A DNA stretch of 64,000 bases from assembly GCF_014805625.2 (NCBI RefSeq), contig NW_023998457.1, positions 5,299,218-5,363,217 of the forward strand. The letters run 5' to 3'. Each line of letters opens with the position of its first letter. Position 1 is the stretch's first letter. The notes beneath the pieces were generated by a model. It searched no databases, was not told where the DNA came from, and worked only from the letters and a program-made list of their open reading frames with translations. Shown one piece after another: positions 22,665-34,330 of this stretch. The DNA is from Glossina fuscipes. Taxonomy: Eukaryota > Arthropoda > Insecta > Diptera > Glossinidae. Made by a program: the position numbers and the translations under genes.

Positions 22665-23744
22665 GTTTCGGGAAAAAGAAATCCATTATTTTTTCGGTAG
22701 ATGGCTGCACTGATAGATTTCTCGTAAAGTATCGATCAAACAATTTCCGATACTGTACATTTACATACTGTACATTTCGCAGTAAAAAAAATTCTTTTGC
22801 TGTTTCTTGTTTGGTGCATTCAGTTGTGAGTTACAGCGTGTTAAAAATGGAAGTGAACAAAGAGAAAATTCGGTACATTTTACAGTTTTTCTTTGACAAA
22901 GGCGAAAATGCAAGCCAGGCGGCTAAAATTGTGAATGGTGTTTATGGTTCCGATACTGTAACAGCCAATTATGTGCAATTTTGGTTTCGTAGATTCCGTT
23001 CAGGAATTTTTGATGTTAAAGATGCACCTCGCACAGGTAGGCCGGTCGTCGAAAATTTCGATAAAATCGGAGAAATGATCGAAGTTGACCGGCATGTTAG
23101 CAGTCGTAACATCGCCCAGGAGCTAAAAATCGACCATAAAACAGTTTTAAACCATTTACACAAAGCTGGATTCAAAAAGAAGCTCGATGTTTGGGTGCCA
23201 CACCAATTAACAGAAAAAAACATGATGGATCGAATTTCCATCTGCGAAGCCTTGGCCAAACGGAATGAGATAGACCCATTTCTTAAACGAATGGTGACGG
23301 GAGATGAGAAATGGATCACATACGATAACCCAGACGGCCAGAATTGGCCAACAGGAGAGGTGTCGTGTTCCACCAGGACAACGGTAGGCCACACACATCT
23401 ACAGTGACTCGCCAGAAACTTCGGGAGCTTGGTTGGGAAGTTTTAATGCATCCGCCATACAGTCCGGACTTGGCACCAAGCGTTTATCATCTTTTTCTTG
23501 CATTGCAAAATTTCTTTAATGATAAAAAATTGGAATCTAGGGAGGATTGTGAAAATCGACTACTACAGTTTTTTGCAAATAGAGACCAGGACTTCTATGA
23601 AAGAGGCATTTTGAAGTTACCTTTAAAATGGCAACAAACCATACAACAAAACGGTGCATATTTGACCCAAATCGGACAATCCGAAGCATGTTAAATAAAG
23701 TCCTGAAGTTCATATAAAAATAATGGATTTCTTTTTCCCCAAAC
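22665..23744 (+). mobile_element. Mariner-family element, internally deleted, with intact terminal inverted repeats
   Basis: The left terminus GTTTCGGGAAAAAGAAATCC and the right terminus, the inverse of 'ggatttctttttccccaaac', match over about 26 bases with one difference. A TA dinucleotide flanks both ends (22663-22664 and 23745-23746), the standard mariner target duplication. The element is 1080 bp against about 1.3 kb for the family. This fits the roughly 200-bp gap seen in the transposase reading frame. Confidence 0.92.
22847..23694 (+). pseudogene. Mariner transposase, deleted and catalytically dead
   Basis: The reading frame starts MEVNKEKIRYILQFFF at 22847; the upstream in-frame Met at 22811 is less likely. 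The N-terminal half shows paired helix-turn-helix DNA-binding domains (NASQAAKIVNGVYG, then FWFRRFRSG and RTGRPV) and the first catalytic Asp in VTGDEKW. Just after TYDNPDGQNW the sequence jumps, with a frame change near 23340, to NRRGVVFHQDNGRPH. This removes about 65-70 residues of the usual roughly 345. The second Asp (HQDN) is present. Exactly 35 residues further on, the third Asp of the DD34D triad is Val (LAPSVYHLF instead of LAPSDYHLF). The C-terminus (KLPLKWQQTIQQNGAYL) is otherwise normal. It was once a transposase and cannot be active now. Confidence 0.9.
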
Positions 23745-24280
23745 TATATGGTATAAAAAAGAATTTAAACTCGAATTCTTCTCTTTACAAAACATAACGA
23801 ATATCTTTACGTAATGTTTATCAAAAGCTAACGGTTATTAACGTTAACATATTTTTTTTCGTCTTTTTGTCTTCTCCCCGTTAAAAACCGTTACTTTTAC
23901 ATTTACAAATTTGTGGCCGTGTCAGACCACTCATTGTAAGTTTTTCTTAATCACGTCCCTGGCTAATCCCTGTGGTATGCTTCGAAAAACAGTAAACAGA
24001 AGGGAGAAACTGATTTTTTAAACAACTACTATACATAATACACATTAGAGATAGATAAATAATGTTTTAACAGTGTTCTAGCATATAAAAGAAAGAGTTT
24101 GGTGTCTGGCGGCAATGCGAAAGCAAAAGATATTCCTAGCGTCAGTGCATTAAGAGATTAAAGTTTAAAAGCTTCATTACGAAATCAACTAAAAACATGA
24201 AAGTCGGGCAAGGTCAGTCATTAAATACCGCATAGCCCGTTCGTGTAATCCAATTCTTCATTGATTTTTTCGTAATAAAA
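23745..24280. other. Unassigned intergenic sequence
   Basis: No gene or named repeat is seen. Confidence 0.4.
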
Positions 24281-24284
24281 TATC

Positions 24285-24905
24285 AAAAATGATACGTTTT
24301 ATTTGTATATAAAGATAGACTTCTCATGTCAACCGAAAGGAAGCTAAAACTGAAGTAGTCTAGATTTATCAAAATTAATTTTCATTACTTTTCTATTTTG
24401 CGATCTCCGTCAAAAAGTATTAAAAATTACACCCTGCTGGCATATACAAGCTTACTTAGCCCGAAAATATTAATGCAAAACAACGGTAAAAATGTAATTC
24501 TAAAGAATCCAAATATTGCTTTAGGTCATTTTTATCACAAATTATCATTAAAAAACAATTTTCATTGTAAAGTGTAAAGTGTAAAAATTTTTTTTATAGC
24601 GATTTTTTTGGAAAACAAGATTTTACTTGGGAAGCTTCGGGTCCTTAAAGATAATTTAATTTCATTCCACATTTTAATAATATAGGATATTGTAGGCCGA
24701 TGTACCAAATTTCATCAAAATATTTCAAAAATGTACAATCTGCATGAACAGACTTCGTTCGGATAGACGGACAAAACTGTTTGAAAATAATCCCAAACCG
24801 ACCAATGTAACAGAAACTCGTTCTATTTCAAATTATTGTAGCCGTTCAATATATCCGCACAAGCTTAATATATTCCGACAAGATCTGATGTATGGTAAGA
24901 GAAAG
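24285..24905 (-). repeat. Family A dispersed repeat, copy 11
   Basis: Reverse copy. It includes ACCAAATTTCATCAAAATAT, the inverted GGATAGACGGACAAAACTG tract and the terminal ATATATCCGCACAAGCTTAA. Confidence 0.7.
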
Positions 24906-25925
24906 TTATTAAATGTGTGCTCAAGTTTGCACAAATACCCATAAAGTCCTATAAGGTTGTACTAATGTAACGAGTAATTAATGTACGATCTTCTCTCTTT
25001 TGTAAGCAAACATTATAAGCTAATGATCGTTATTTAGAAATATTTAACTCGAGTCGAATATAACTTCCTTTTCATTAGTTTACACAATCATTTATTAAAA
25101 TGCTGCCAAATCGCATAAAAATCTGATATGGAGCAAAAAAGAGGTCCGATCCAGACACACGAAATCTTAATCCATCCACCCTAGCGTGAACAATATTTTT
25201 TAGTACCCAAGTTAGTATTGATCGCAGCTATAGTGAGTATTCGGTTGGTCATCGGTTCTGTGGCCATCATTTATCTTTGACCCGTTAGCGTGTTGCGCAT
25301 ATAGGCGACATCCCTTAAATGATTGGTTACATTAAAAGAAAAAACAAGTAAAAAAATTATATATATTGTATATATAATGGCTTCAAAAAAAAAAAAAAGG
25401 AAAAATATAAAATGCAAGTTCCATGATATTGCGTGAGTGCGATTGATTTTTAAGATTCTTGTAAAATAATTTCGTGGAAACTTATGTCATGTCTCTGTTG
25501 TATTTAATGAGCAACAACACAGCGGATAATAGCGGCGAGTACAAAAGATTCACGGCCGAAAGTAATTTTCTTATTTGTTAAGTAATACTGAGGAATATAT
25601 AAGATATATATGTATACATGAAGATGTGCAACTTCTTTGCTCTTATCATGTTATTTGGTAGGAGAGGAAGATTAAAATTGGCGGCTAAAATAGCGCCCTG
25701 CCCGGCGCAGTGCTTCAAATCCTCTTATGTCACCCGAAAATGTCTGAGAGAATGATTTTGCACGTACGCATGTGTGTGTATAAAAATACGTTTACATTGT
25801 ATCAAAAGTGAGCTTTGATTGCATTCAAGAGAAAGTCGGTGCGAGTGATTACTTAAGCAGAACATATATACTTCTGACGATCCGTTTGGCCTGTTAGCAG
25901 AAGGGTAGATACGGTTCAAAGAAGT
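24906..25925. other. Unassigned intergenic sequence
   Basis: Contains an A-run near 25385 and a stretch at about 25190-25310 that weakly resembles 59830-59900 ('gcagctatagtgag'). No gene is seen. Confidence 0.35.
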
Positions 25926-25959
25926 TGGGAAAATGTGCGCGTGTTTACACAGCCAAATT

Positions 25960-26740
25960 CGTAAATTCTTTGTTTAACATTTGCAACTCCCGCAGCCCAC
26001 TTTGACGACGGCGTCGACATTCTCATAAAAGCCTTCGCCTTTGGGCGAATAAATGAGGAAATAAGAACCGACGTGTCTTCTGCACTCTCAACTTCAGTTG
26101 TGTGGAAATCAATGTTCACAAGACGATATCTTGGTTTTTGCGAACAAGAGAATGTTCATCACCGATACTAATTAGATGAAGCGGACGGACAGATGGACAG
26201 ACATGCTTAAGTGTATTCATAATTTGAACTTGACGAAGAATTTGTTTTCGAAAGTTATAAGGGTATCGAGAAAAATTAAATTTTTCTGCACTATAATATA
26301 GGCTAGGCGTGGTCAATTAGTGATATTTTTGTAAAGATGCTCACCTAGAATATATGTGTTCAAATTTTTGAAGACTGTAGATAATGACAAGGTGAAAGTA
26401 GCAAAATTGCCAGTTTTTAATCTTTTTAAAAATACGGAGGTCCTCTCAGTTTACTTGGTCCATGTGCAATTCCAAACTACGTGCAAGAAATTCCAATGTT
26501 TCTATCAAATTTAAAGTCGATGGCCTAATTTTTTGGTGGCCAGGAGAATTTTTACAACAGGCTTTACGTGGACGGACAAATGGGCAGACGAACATGCTTA
26601 AATCAATTCAAAATTTGATGCTGATCAAGAATATATATACTTTATGTATATATATATATATATATATATACGTATATGGATATATATATCCTCCTTCCAA
26701 TATCATCCATCGGTGATGGGTATAAAAATTTCTTTGTTTT
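25960..26740 (-). repeat. Family B dispersed repeat, copy 4
   Basis: Reverse copy with an inverted tract (GGACGGACAGATGGACAGAC), CACTATAATATAGGCTAGGC, the ATGCTTAAATCAATTCAAAA block and an end CGGTGATGGGTATAAAAATT. A (TA)n microsatellite has expanded inside it. Confidence 0.75.
26645..26671. repeat. (TA)n microsatellite
   Basis: About 13 uninterrupted TA units, followed by an imperfect ATATATATAT tract at 26681-26689. Confidence 0.85.
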
Positions 26741-27755
26741 CGCTTTCTTGCTTTACTTTGCTTTCTAAGAAGCAATGCAAGTAACTTTAAAATATTCATA
26801 GTTTCGATTTCAGAATTCCTTCTGTTTTCAATAAGAACAAATTTAGGTTGAGGGGTCTTTATGGAGCCTTAAAAAAAGGGATATTAATTTCAAATCTTTT
26901 CACTAAGCGTTTCTTGATGAAGGAGATTAGAAAACGATGTCTATCTTCTACTTCTACCTTCTACTGATAGAAGTGAATTATCTTGAAAATCGTAACGCGT
27001 TATAAATAATGCTCTTAAAAGAAAATAATACCTTTGAATATGCACACACACACATACGCACAAAGTCATGCACACAGAATTATGGCCGTAACGGCAAAAG
27101 TAATCTAGTGAGAGAAACATACATGTATATAATAACGTAATCATTAAAGTAATACTAACTGATAGTAATTCTGGCTTACTGCTGATTTGCTGTACCGGAG
27201 ATACCAGCAATATATGCGTATGCCTATGTAACACTATTTAAATAAAAATTTGCATATGCCTATGTGCGTAGGCGTACGATTGCAATAACATTGGATCTGA
27301 GGTAGTGTGTGTATGCAAAGCCAAGATTCATGGTTTTGCGGTCAATTTATATTTAGGTTAATAATGCAACCGAACCAAACGAATGAAACCCGCTAGCATT
27401 TCAAAAGTACAGATGGCCGCTAAGTACCGCAAACAAATGTGAATGGCAATGAAAAAAGTTTAAATAAAGTTCATATTCATATACGGCCTCAGCAAAATCA
27501 TTTGCACAATCATTTGCACCAGCTCATCGCCAACGGCGGGGAGTTCATGAGCCTTGCATAGCAATTATTCTCATCGCATCTCAGCCTCACTCCAGCACTC
27601 TCCCCTACTCATTTTCATCTATAACCGTACCATGAGGCTCAGCGAAATCATTAAAAGGTCAGATAATATCTAAGGTTAAAAAAAAAAAGGGGAAAAAAAT
27701 GTTTTTCTTTTTAAAGCAGTCCATATCGTATAATTTACTGAAAAATTAATTCACA
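26741..27755. other. Unassigned intergenic sequence
   Basis: No gene is seen. It includes a short CA-type tract near 27045. Confidence 0.4.
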
Positions 27756-27758
27756 ACA

Positions 27759-27960
27759 GTAGTGAAAATTGCTACCAACTTATGTATCCTTAAATGATAG
27801 AAGAGCAAGCGTATTGCAAGCATATTGCAGTTGGGTTAGGACGACTATTAAACATAAAACCATAAAAGTAGTGAAAATTGCTACCAACTTATGTATCCTT
27901 AGATAATAGAAAAACAAGCGAACATATTATAGTCGAGCTAGGACGACTATCGAACACCCC
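27759..27960. repeat. 109-bp tandem duplication
   Basis: GTAGTGAAAATTGCTACCAA starts at 27759 and again at 27868. Both copies continue with 'cttatgtatcctta', 'aacaagcg' or 'agcaagcg', and 'taggacgactat'. The second copy ends in a short family A-like 'attatagtcgagc'. Confidence 0.75.
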
Positions 27961-28059
27961 ACACCACAATGCCTAACACAAACCTTATTTTTGCCATAGA
28001 ACACAAAAATTTTATCTTTGCTTTTACATGAACTTACTATCGTAGAAATGCATCTCAAA

Positions 28060-28850
28060 GGTGAGATCTCTTTGCAAGTAAACCCAAGAGGTTCAAAAAT
28101 TCAGTGCAGTTAATTTTTACATCAAACTACTATTATGGATCAACTTTCATCATATTTCAGTATTAAAACTTGGACTTCTCTGCGCTAAAAAACAAAAATT
28201 CTCGCAAGAATCCTTATATAGGGCTGGACCCAAAAATGGGCATGCCTCGTCCAAATTTTGTAAAGTTAAGTTTTGCATCAAACTGCTACTGTGGATCAAC
28301 TTTGATCATAACGTATTAAAATTTGGACTTTTCTACCCTAAAAAATAAATATTTTCGTAAAAATCCTTATATAAGCTAAGATCCAAAACAAGGCGTGGGT
28401 GATACAAATTTGGTACAGTGATTTTTTTAACTTAAATTACTATTATGAGTTAACTTTCGTCACAATGTATTAAAATTTAAATTTTTCTGCCCTACAAAGG
28501 ATCTGAAAATCTATATATGTATGGTAGGATCCAAAAAATAGAGTAAAATTTGACACAGTTAATTTTCTTATTGCGAATTATTATTGTGATCTGATTTTCA
28601 TCATGGACCATTGGAAATTAGACCTTTTTGTTATATGAGCTTAAGTCTCCGCTATATGAGAGAGGGTTCAAAAAATTCCCCCAGCCATTTCAAAGCTTTC
28701 ACACCAGTTTAGAATGCCGAAATACAACTACTAAGCGATTTTTGACTGGAGCAGATTATGTCGGTTGTAACTGCCGATGCACATATGTCTTGGATCTGGT
28801 TAATTGGTATGTAAGATCGATCCAAAGGCAAGTGTGACTACGGTCGCGTA
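28060..28850 (-). repeat. Family A copy 12 with internal tandem amplification
   Basis: A reverse copy in which an internal segment of about 150 bases is repeated four times in tandem, with starts near 28100, 28252, 28408 and 28545. Each unit carries a 'gttaattttt' stretch, 'actactattatggatcaactttcatca', an 'attaaaa(c/t)ttggactttt' block and 'aatccttatata'. Other family A copies carry fewer such units. Confidence 0.75.
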
Positions 28851-29320
28851 AAGTAATACTAAATTAAATCTCCACGTATTTCAGACGCCCACTCACCATG
28901 TATAACTATGTAGAAGAAGTGTCTTTTAAGGGAATCTTGTGTAATAGAGAGTTTCGGTTGCCGGGTAGTATTGCGGCCGCTATAGTTTACAAACATGGCT
29001 AAAAGCGCATAGTTAGAGGTGAGGATAGGCCTCAACATTCTCCAGAGTGGGTTTATTGGGCATACACTTTAAATAGATGTGGTATTCCAGGTTTGGTCGG
29101 GCTCCTAGTTTATAGGGATTGTCTTAACCTCTGAGCGACGCCGGTTCACGCTTCAATAAATTGTGCCTGCGAAAGTCGTGAAGTTAAGCCACGAGGCAGG
29201 TACTTGGGCTAAACCACTGACGATGTAAAAATAACATTGACCTCTTAATTTTCTCAAAATACAATGGAGTTTACGAACTTTTCAACCAGTATTATATATG
29301 AAATAAATCGAAATTTAAAT
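28851..29320. other. Unassigned intergenic sequence
   Basis: A relatively GC-rich block at 28970-29220 lacks a usable frame. It could be transposon sequence, but no family is recognised. Confidence 0.35.
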
Positions 29321-29324
29321 ACAA

Positions 29325-29575
29325 ATTGAATTCACCTAATTTGGCCCGATTTGACTTCTAGTTATTTTCTAAGCTGAAAAAATTATTCCGGGCACAACGT
29401 GTTAACTCGATTGAAGAAATACAAACTGAATCGTAGAAAGCTTTTTAAGGCCGTTCTGGAAATCGATTATGACGACTGCTTCGAGGATTGGAAAAAACCT
29501 TGACATATGTGTTTAGTGTCTTAGGAGGACGACTTTGAAGGCGACGAATGATGTAAAAAAGGATAAAATTGATTT
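29325..29575 (+). pseudogene. Mariner/IS630-superfamily transposase C-terminal relic
   Basis: Translating from about 29328 gives NSPNLARFDF, then LFSKLKKLFRAQRVNSIEEI, then AVLEIDYDDCFEDWKKP, with EDDFEGDE at the end. This matches the C-terminal signature of mariner-type transposases (SPDLAPCDFFLFPKLK, SIEEI, CFEDWKKRWHKC, YFEGD). Three in-frame stops and the absence of the N-terminal two-thirds show it is a fragment. It is a different lineage from the 22.7-kb mariner, whose motif is DYHLF rather than DFFLF. Confidence 0.7.
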
Positions 29576-29579
29576 TATT

Positions 29580-30270
29580 TTTTGAACATAGTACATGACA
29601 CAGTGCAGTACACAGAACTTGTTATATATATAAATATCATTGGTCGCATTCTAAATAAAACATTTAAACTTAAACATGTTTGATGTGTTCTGAAGCGATC
29701 GAATGGTGGATGCCGAGTCCATTTTTAATTGCAGTGTAATTAGAAGTGAACCGCTCGTCAACATGCAGCGCAAAATGTCATTATCGTCCAGATTGGTGAT
29801 ATTCTTTGGGACTGAAGTGCCTACGTTTGCCAGGTTTACATTCCAACAAGTCGCATAAGTTTATGCTTGCAACCGATGCGGTGCTTCTTTTCGGGAATTC
29901 ATACCAACAAATGCATTTTATTCACGCCGCTCTTCGCACTTAACTGACGAAGTATATGGTAAGTAGCTCCTTTTTCTCTCTCTCAAAAAAGCCGGCACAA
30001 TGGCGGATTCTACATGTTAGTTTAAATCTGAGATGTAAAATAGCCTGCAAGTAGTAAAATATGGCAGAACTTTCCCACTAACCTATTATAGACATATGTA
30101 TATATAGTCGTATATATATTAAATTGAATGCATGTAAAGTTAAAATCTACAGAAAAAGCATCGAGTGAAACAACACAACAAATAATCGAGCAGTTTTTTC
30201 CTTTACATTGATTACACAAATGAAATTAATTAGAAAATTGTTGAAAAGTTTGAATTAAATGAATGTTAAA
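29580..30270. other. Unassigned intergenic sequence
   Basis: No gene is seen. A good GTAAGT-type donor occurs at about 29958, with no recognisable exon before it. Confidence 0.35.
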
Positions 30271-30274
30271 AAAA

Positions 30275-30900
30275 AAAAAACAAGCAAGTATGCTACGGTC
30301 GGATGGGGCCGAGTGTTAGATATCATACACCATTTCCGGTAATTAATAATACATCAAAAATTATACGTTATTTTTATATGAATGCATAACTTGCAAGAAG
30401 AACCCTCAAAGGTCAACGTGGTCTAAATTTACCAAACTTAATATACTCTTCAAAGATTTTACTATTTTCCCCTTGCTTCCATCATAACAAGGCAAAAATT
30501 AAGCTCTGTTACCGTAGAAGGATTTGTTTTCATGATAGCATTTACTTACGATGCGGTATAAAAAATAGATCTACGTGATCCAAATTCACTGCGGTTGATT
30601 TACTAATTATCAATTTTCATCACAAAATATTGTAAATTAGACCGATTCGGGGTATAAAGTCTTCGAAAAGCGATCGAAAAACTGCTCCCATTCGAAACAT
30701 TTTAATTAGCTTTTATCTTTGCGCTGCGAAAAGTCAATGTACCAAAGGTAGGCCGAACGCAAATTAGGCGGACAGATAGACAGACAAGCTTAGATTTATG
30801 CTGTGAAAGAAGAGCCTCTGTCAAGTCTTCATATGTGTTGGAATCATTCGCAAAAATCTTAATATACCTCTGTGCAACAAGTGGCATAGACTGTAAAAAC
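30275..30900 (-). repeat. Family A dispersed repeat, copy 13
   Basis: Reverse copy that starts at the terminal block ACAAGCAAGTATGCTACGGT and GGATGGGGCCGAGTGTTAGA and ends CTGTGCAACAAGTGGCATAG. Both ends are therefore visible, and the copy is internally shortened to about 625 bp. Confidence 0.8.
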
Positions 30901-31860
30901 CAGAATTTCAGAAAACAGTAGAATTTCTATTAGGATTTATTTGAAATTTTTTTCTAAATAATAAATAATTTTATATTAAAAATCTAAACCACAAATGTTA
31001 TTACTATTAATTGAGAAATGTCAACAACTTTGATTATTGAAATGTATTTACATTTGTATAAAAGAGAAAAAAATTTCCTCCCGTTTTTTTATTAATAAAT
31101 CTGATATTCAAAGTTTTTATTGTCAATCCTTGTTAGTATTAAAAAACATAGAAAGAAGTAAAAACCGAATGTGATATCTTTAACTAATTTATACAAGTTA
31201 AGTTTGAAAGTCTTTATTTAATTTATTTGTAAGTAAAGAAGTTCACTTGAAAACTAAAGTAAATTAAATAATATCTCTCTCTCTCTCTCTGTGTAAAAAT
31301 TATGCGGAATTTTTTTATCGCAAAAATAAATGAATTTTATTATGTAAAATTTATTTCTGTTAAATGCTGTTGCTAGTGTGTAGTGTCACTGAGTCTGAAT
31401 CTTCATACAAATTGCTTGGACTTTCTGCAGAGTAGAATTCTCTTCATAAATTTTCCCGTTTTTTAAAGCTAATCAAAACTCCTTCCTATTAATCTCAGAA
31501 TATGGTAAAAACTGAGCTTGACTTGCCATGTAAAGTGACTGCAGATCGCTTCTGAACTAAAGCCTACACACTGCCGTGACGCTTAATTTGGGTACTCCTT
31601 GAAAAGCGGGATCTAGCGGTTTGGCAAGGAGGCATTCGTCCCCTGCGTGCTATCTTACTACTTGGGCAGCCTGGCCTCTATGTATCAATAGTTTTTACAC
31701 TATAATGTATTCCGCACACCAGTTTTTCCACACGCTCGAATTCGGATTATCCATACTTCTTGAATTGCCGTCCAACTTTTCCCTACGAACTTTAATTTAC
31801 AAAGGCGAGATATCAATCTAATCTAGGCATGTACCATACCTACTTATCGCCAAGAAATTT
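30901..31860. other. Unassigned intergenic sequence
   Basis: AT-rich; contains a short (TC)n tract at about 31273-31290. No gene is seen. Confidence 0.4.
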
Positions 31861-31864
31861 ACAA

Positions 31865-32085
31865 AAGAGTTTGGACCTAAACTTTTAAATACGTCTTTGG
31901 ACTTGCCCACAACGCCTACATACCTCTGGGACAAAAATTCTTTTTTTGAAAGTAGAAAAAATCAGCTGCGCCCGCTCCATACAGTCAGAAAATTTGGTTC
32001 TTTTACTTCTTTTGTCTTTGTTAGGATGACTGTACTGGATATAAAAGACTCGGTTCCAAACAAATTTAATTTTCTTCTTTCTGTT
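31865..32085 (+). repeat. Family B fragment, copy 5
   Basis: Right-hand end of family B: GGACTTGCCCACAACGCCTA, TTTTACTTCTTTTGTCTTTG, GGATATAAAAGACTCGGTTC, TTTAATTTTCTTCTTTC. Confidence 0.7.
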
Positions 32086-32534
32086 CTTAGATTTTGGGGG
32101 GGAAAACTTTTTCCTTTAAATAAGTTAAATACATATATAGGTAGATGGGTATATATAATGTATAAAAAAAGTTCTACAATTGTATGAAAGTTTTTCATGA
32201 AGAAAAGTTGTAAAAAAGTACAAAGCCGTACCGAAAACCGTATGACAACGCATTCGAAATTACGTGAAACATGCATAACACATACAAATATTTAATTTAT
32301 TCTTTTCTTTCTCTACATCTACAAACACGGATGAAAGATTTTTGAAAAAATGAATTAAAAATGAAATATTTTCGAGTAGAGTAATTTTTAGCTTGTTTTG
32401 CTTTAAATCTTTTTTAAATTTCCTTTTAATAATGAAAGTAAATTTTCCTTTTTGCTCATCGATAGCAGTGGCTTGCCAAGATGTGGATTGAATTAAAAGC
32501 TTTATGCTTTCTGAGTTGTTAAGTTTTGTACTTA

Positions 32535-32870
32535 TTTTTTATACCATACACCATTTGTGAAAAAAGGTATATTAAGTTTGTCCCGCCATTTGTAACATCC
32601 AGTAGGACTTAAGATGGATCCCTCTTTTAATCAATTCAGAATCACTTTTTGAATCGACGCTTCTCGGCATGTCTTGTTTTCTTGTATTCAATCTAAGAGC
32701 TCCAATTTTTGCGATACTTTAGATTAAGGGCATACGTTATTGTAAAAGATTCGGAATCGGTACAATTTTTCGATCACTTCCCATGTAAAGCCTTATTTTA
32801 GAAAATCGTTATATGGAAAAAACGAAATACAAAGCAAATTTGGTTAAGTTAATTTTTTTTTATCTTAAAT
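32535..32870 (+). repeat. Family A copy 14 (left arm of an inverted pair)
   Basis: Forward copy from ATACCATACACCATTTGTGA through CATCCAGTAGGACTTAAGAT to AGAAAATCGTTATATGGAAA. It is followed with almost no gap by an inverted copy. Confidence 0.75.
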
Positions 32871-33345
32871 TAATAATATGATCTGATATGTCATCTGAAC
32901 TCCAACTTTTGCTATATAAGAGGGCGTTCAAAAATTGCCCCAACCGGTGCAAAGCTTTCACACCACTTTAGAATGCCGAAATACTACTGTTTAACCACTT
33001 TTGCGGAGAAATTTTGAAAATTACAATATTTTCCATACAACCACTTGTCAGAGTAGGAAGTTATTTGGGGAGTGGTCGAAAAAGTGGACCGACCCAAACC
33101 ATTTTCAATAGATTTTTCGTCCTTTGATCAAAACATGTCAATGTCTCAAAGTTCATAAAAATATCTCTAAAATTGCTGTCTGTAGCTCCAACACAAATGT
33201 ATATGGGCAGATATCAGACGGGCAGAAAGGTAGAAAAGTTTAGATAGATTCAGAATCATTTTCTGAATATATATATATGTGTTTTATATACGTCTGCACA
33301 AGCTTTACGAACCCTGCACTAATGGTGGTGTAGGGTATTAGTAAA
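32870..33345 (-). repeat. Family A copy 15 (right arm of an inverted pair)
   Basis: Reverse copy containing TTTAGAATGCCGAAATACTA, GTGGTCGAAAAAGTGGACCG, CATTTTCAATAGATTTTTCG and the end ATACGTCTGCACAAGCTTTA plus TGGTGGTGTAGGGTATT. With copy 14 it makes an inverted structure of about 800 bp. Confidence 0.75.
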
Positions 33346-33474
33346 AAAATAAAATCCAATGGAAGAAAAATGTTAAAACTACATAGTTATATGATGTTAC
33401 GGAAATCCCAAATCCAGTTCATTCCAACGAATTCATTTTCCCAAAAAATTCCCTAGAGACGGAAAACTCACATT

Positions 33475-33870
33475 CGCGGCGCGTAATGCAGCTGCCGGCT
33501 AAGGAAAACGATTAGCGGAAAAGCGGATTAACGGATTAAAAATGAAGCCATGAACTTAGGTATAGTAATATGCTTGTCAAAATGTATATAAATACAGTAT
33601 TTTGCGGAAGGCAAACTCAGTCAGACGAGAACATTTGAATCGAAAAAGGATATGGTTGAAAAGGATGAGTTGAAAGGCCGAGACTTTTGCTAAAGTGAAA
33701 TGTAAATAGTTCTACCCTTACACAAACTGATTGTAAATAGAAGAGACTTGTAGTGAAGACGTGCAAGTGTATTTCTCTTAAGATCACGATTTAGTGATAC
33801 GAACCGTATCCGAGAAAAGTGAATTTCGTAACCGTATTAATTCAAATTCGAACAAAGTAATAATAATTAA
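33475..33870 (+). repeat. Solo-LTR-like repeat, copy 1
   Basis: GCAGCTGCCGGCTAAGGAAA, AAGCGGATTAACGGATTAAA, TGTATATAAATACAGTATTT (TATA-like), CAGTCAGACGAG and GATTTAGTGATACGAACCGT occur in the same order as the blocks at 53405-53760. A TATA box followed about 25-30 bases on by a conserved 'cagtcag' block fits an LTR U3-R boundary. No internal retrotransposon sequence is attached. Confidence 0.55.
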
Positions 33871-34109
33871 AATGTTTCTTAAAGGAATGATTTTTCCTCG
33901 CCGCTCTTTATAGTAAGCGAGCTGATGCTACCTGTTGGCAGATAACCAACTTCCATGGTGTTGACTGCGCTCATATATGCACGACTCGAATTGTTGTATA
34001 CATCAGATAATTGAAAGATATTTTTCTGTTTTTTTTTTTATTGAAAATTAAAAAAGTGATGAAAAATTAACCTAAAATCGATTGTAAAAAAAATAATCGA
34101 TTTGCAAAA

Positions 34110-34330
34110 TTTCTGAAATCTGAATTTGAAAACACATTTGATGTTTATCTCGCTGCTATGGTCAATGATATAGAAGCTTTCATCGAAGGATGGGATGCTG
34201 AGCTAGATTTGTTGCGACAACGAACAAGCGCTAAGCTTTTGAAAATGAAAATGGCTGACCTTCCAGAAATAAACTTACAACACCTTAGAAGATGCCCCAT
34301 TAGGTGCAAACGGTTCATTTAATTCCAATG
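34110..34330 (+). pseudogene. Coding-like relic, unidentified (faintly borealin-like)
   Basis: From about 34103 a frame reads FAKFLKSEFENTFDVYLAAM, continues NDIEAFIEGWDAELDLLRQR and TSAKLLKMKMADLPEINLQH, and changes frame into DAPLGANGSFNSNANQ near 34285 before stops appear. The composition, with its amphipathic helices, is clearly protein-like. The helix-rich segment followed by a polar linker and a basic RRRASRRG stretch loosely resembles an insect borealin N-terminus, but I cannot establish it. No start codon or splice sites are settled. Confidence 0.35.

Noticed and set aside
22969..23394. 141-residue minus-strand frame
   Set aside because: Antisense shadow of the mariner transposase.
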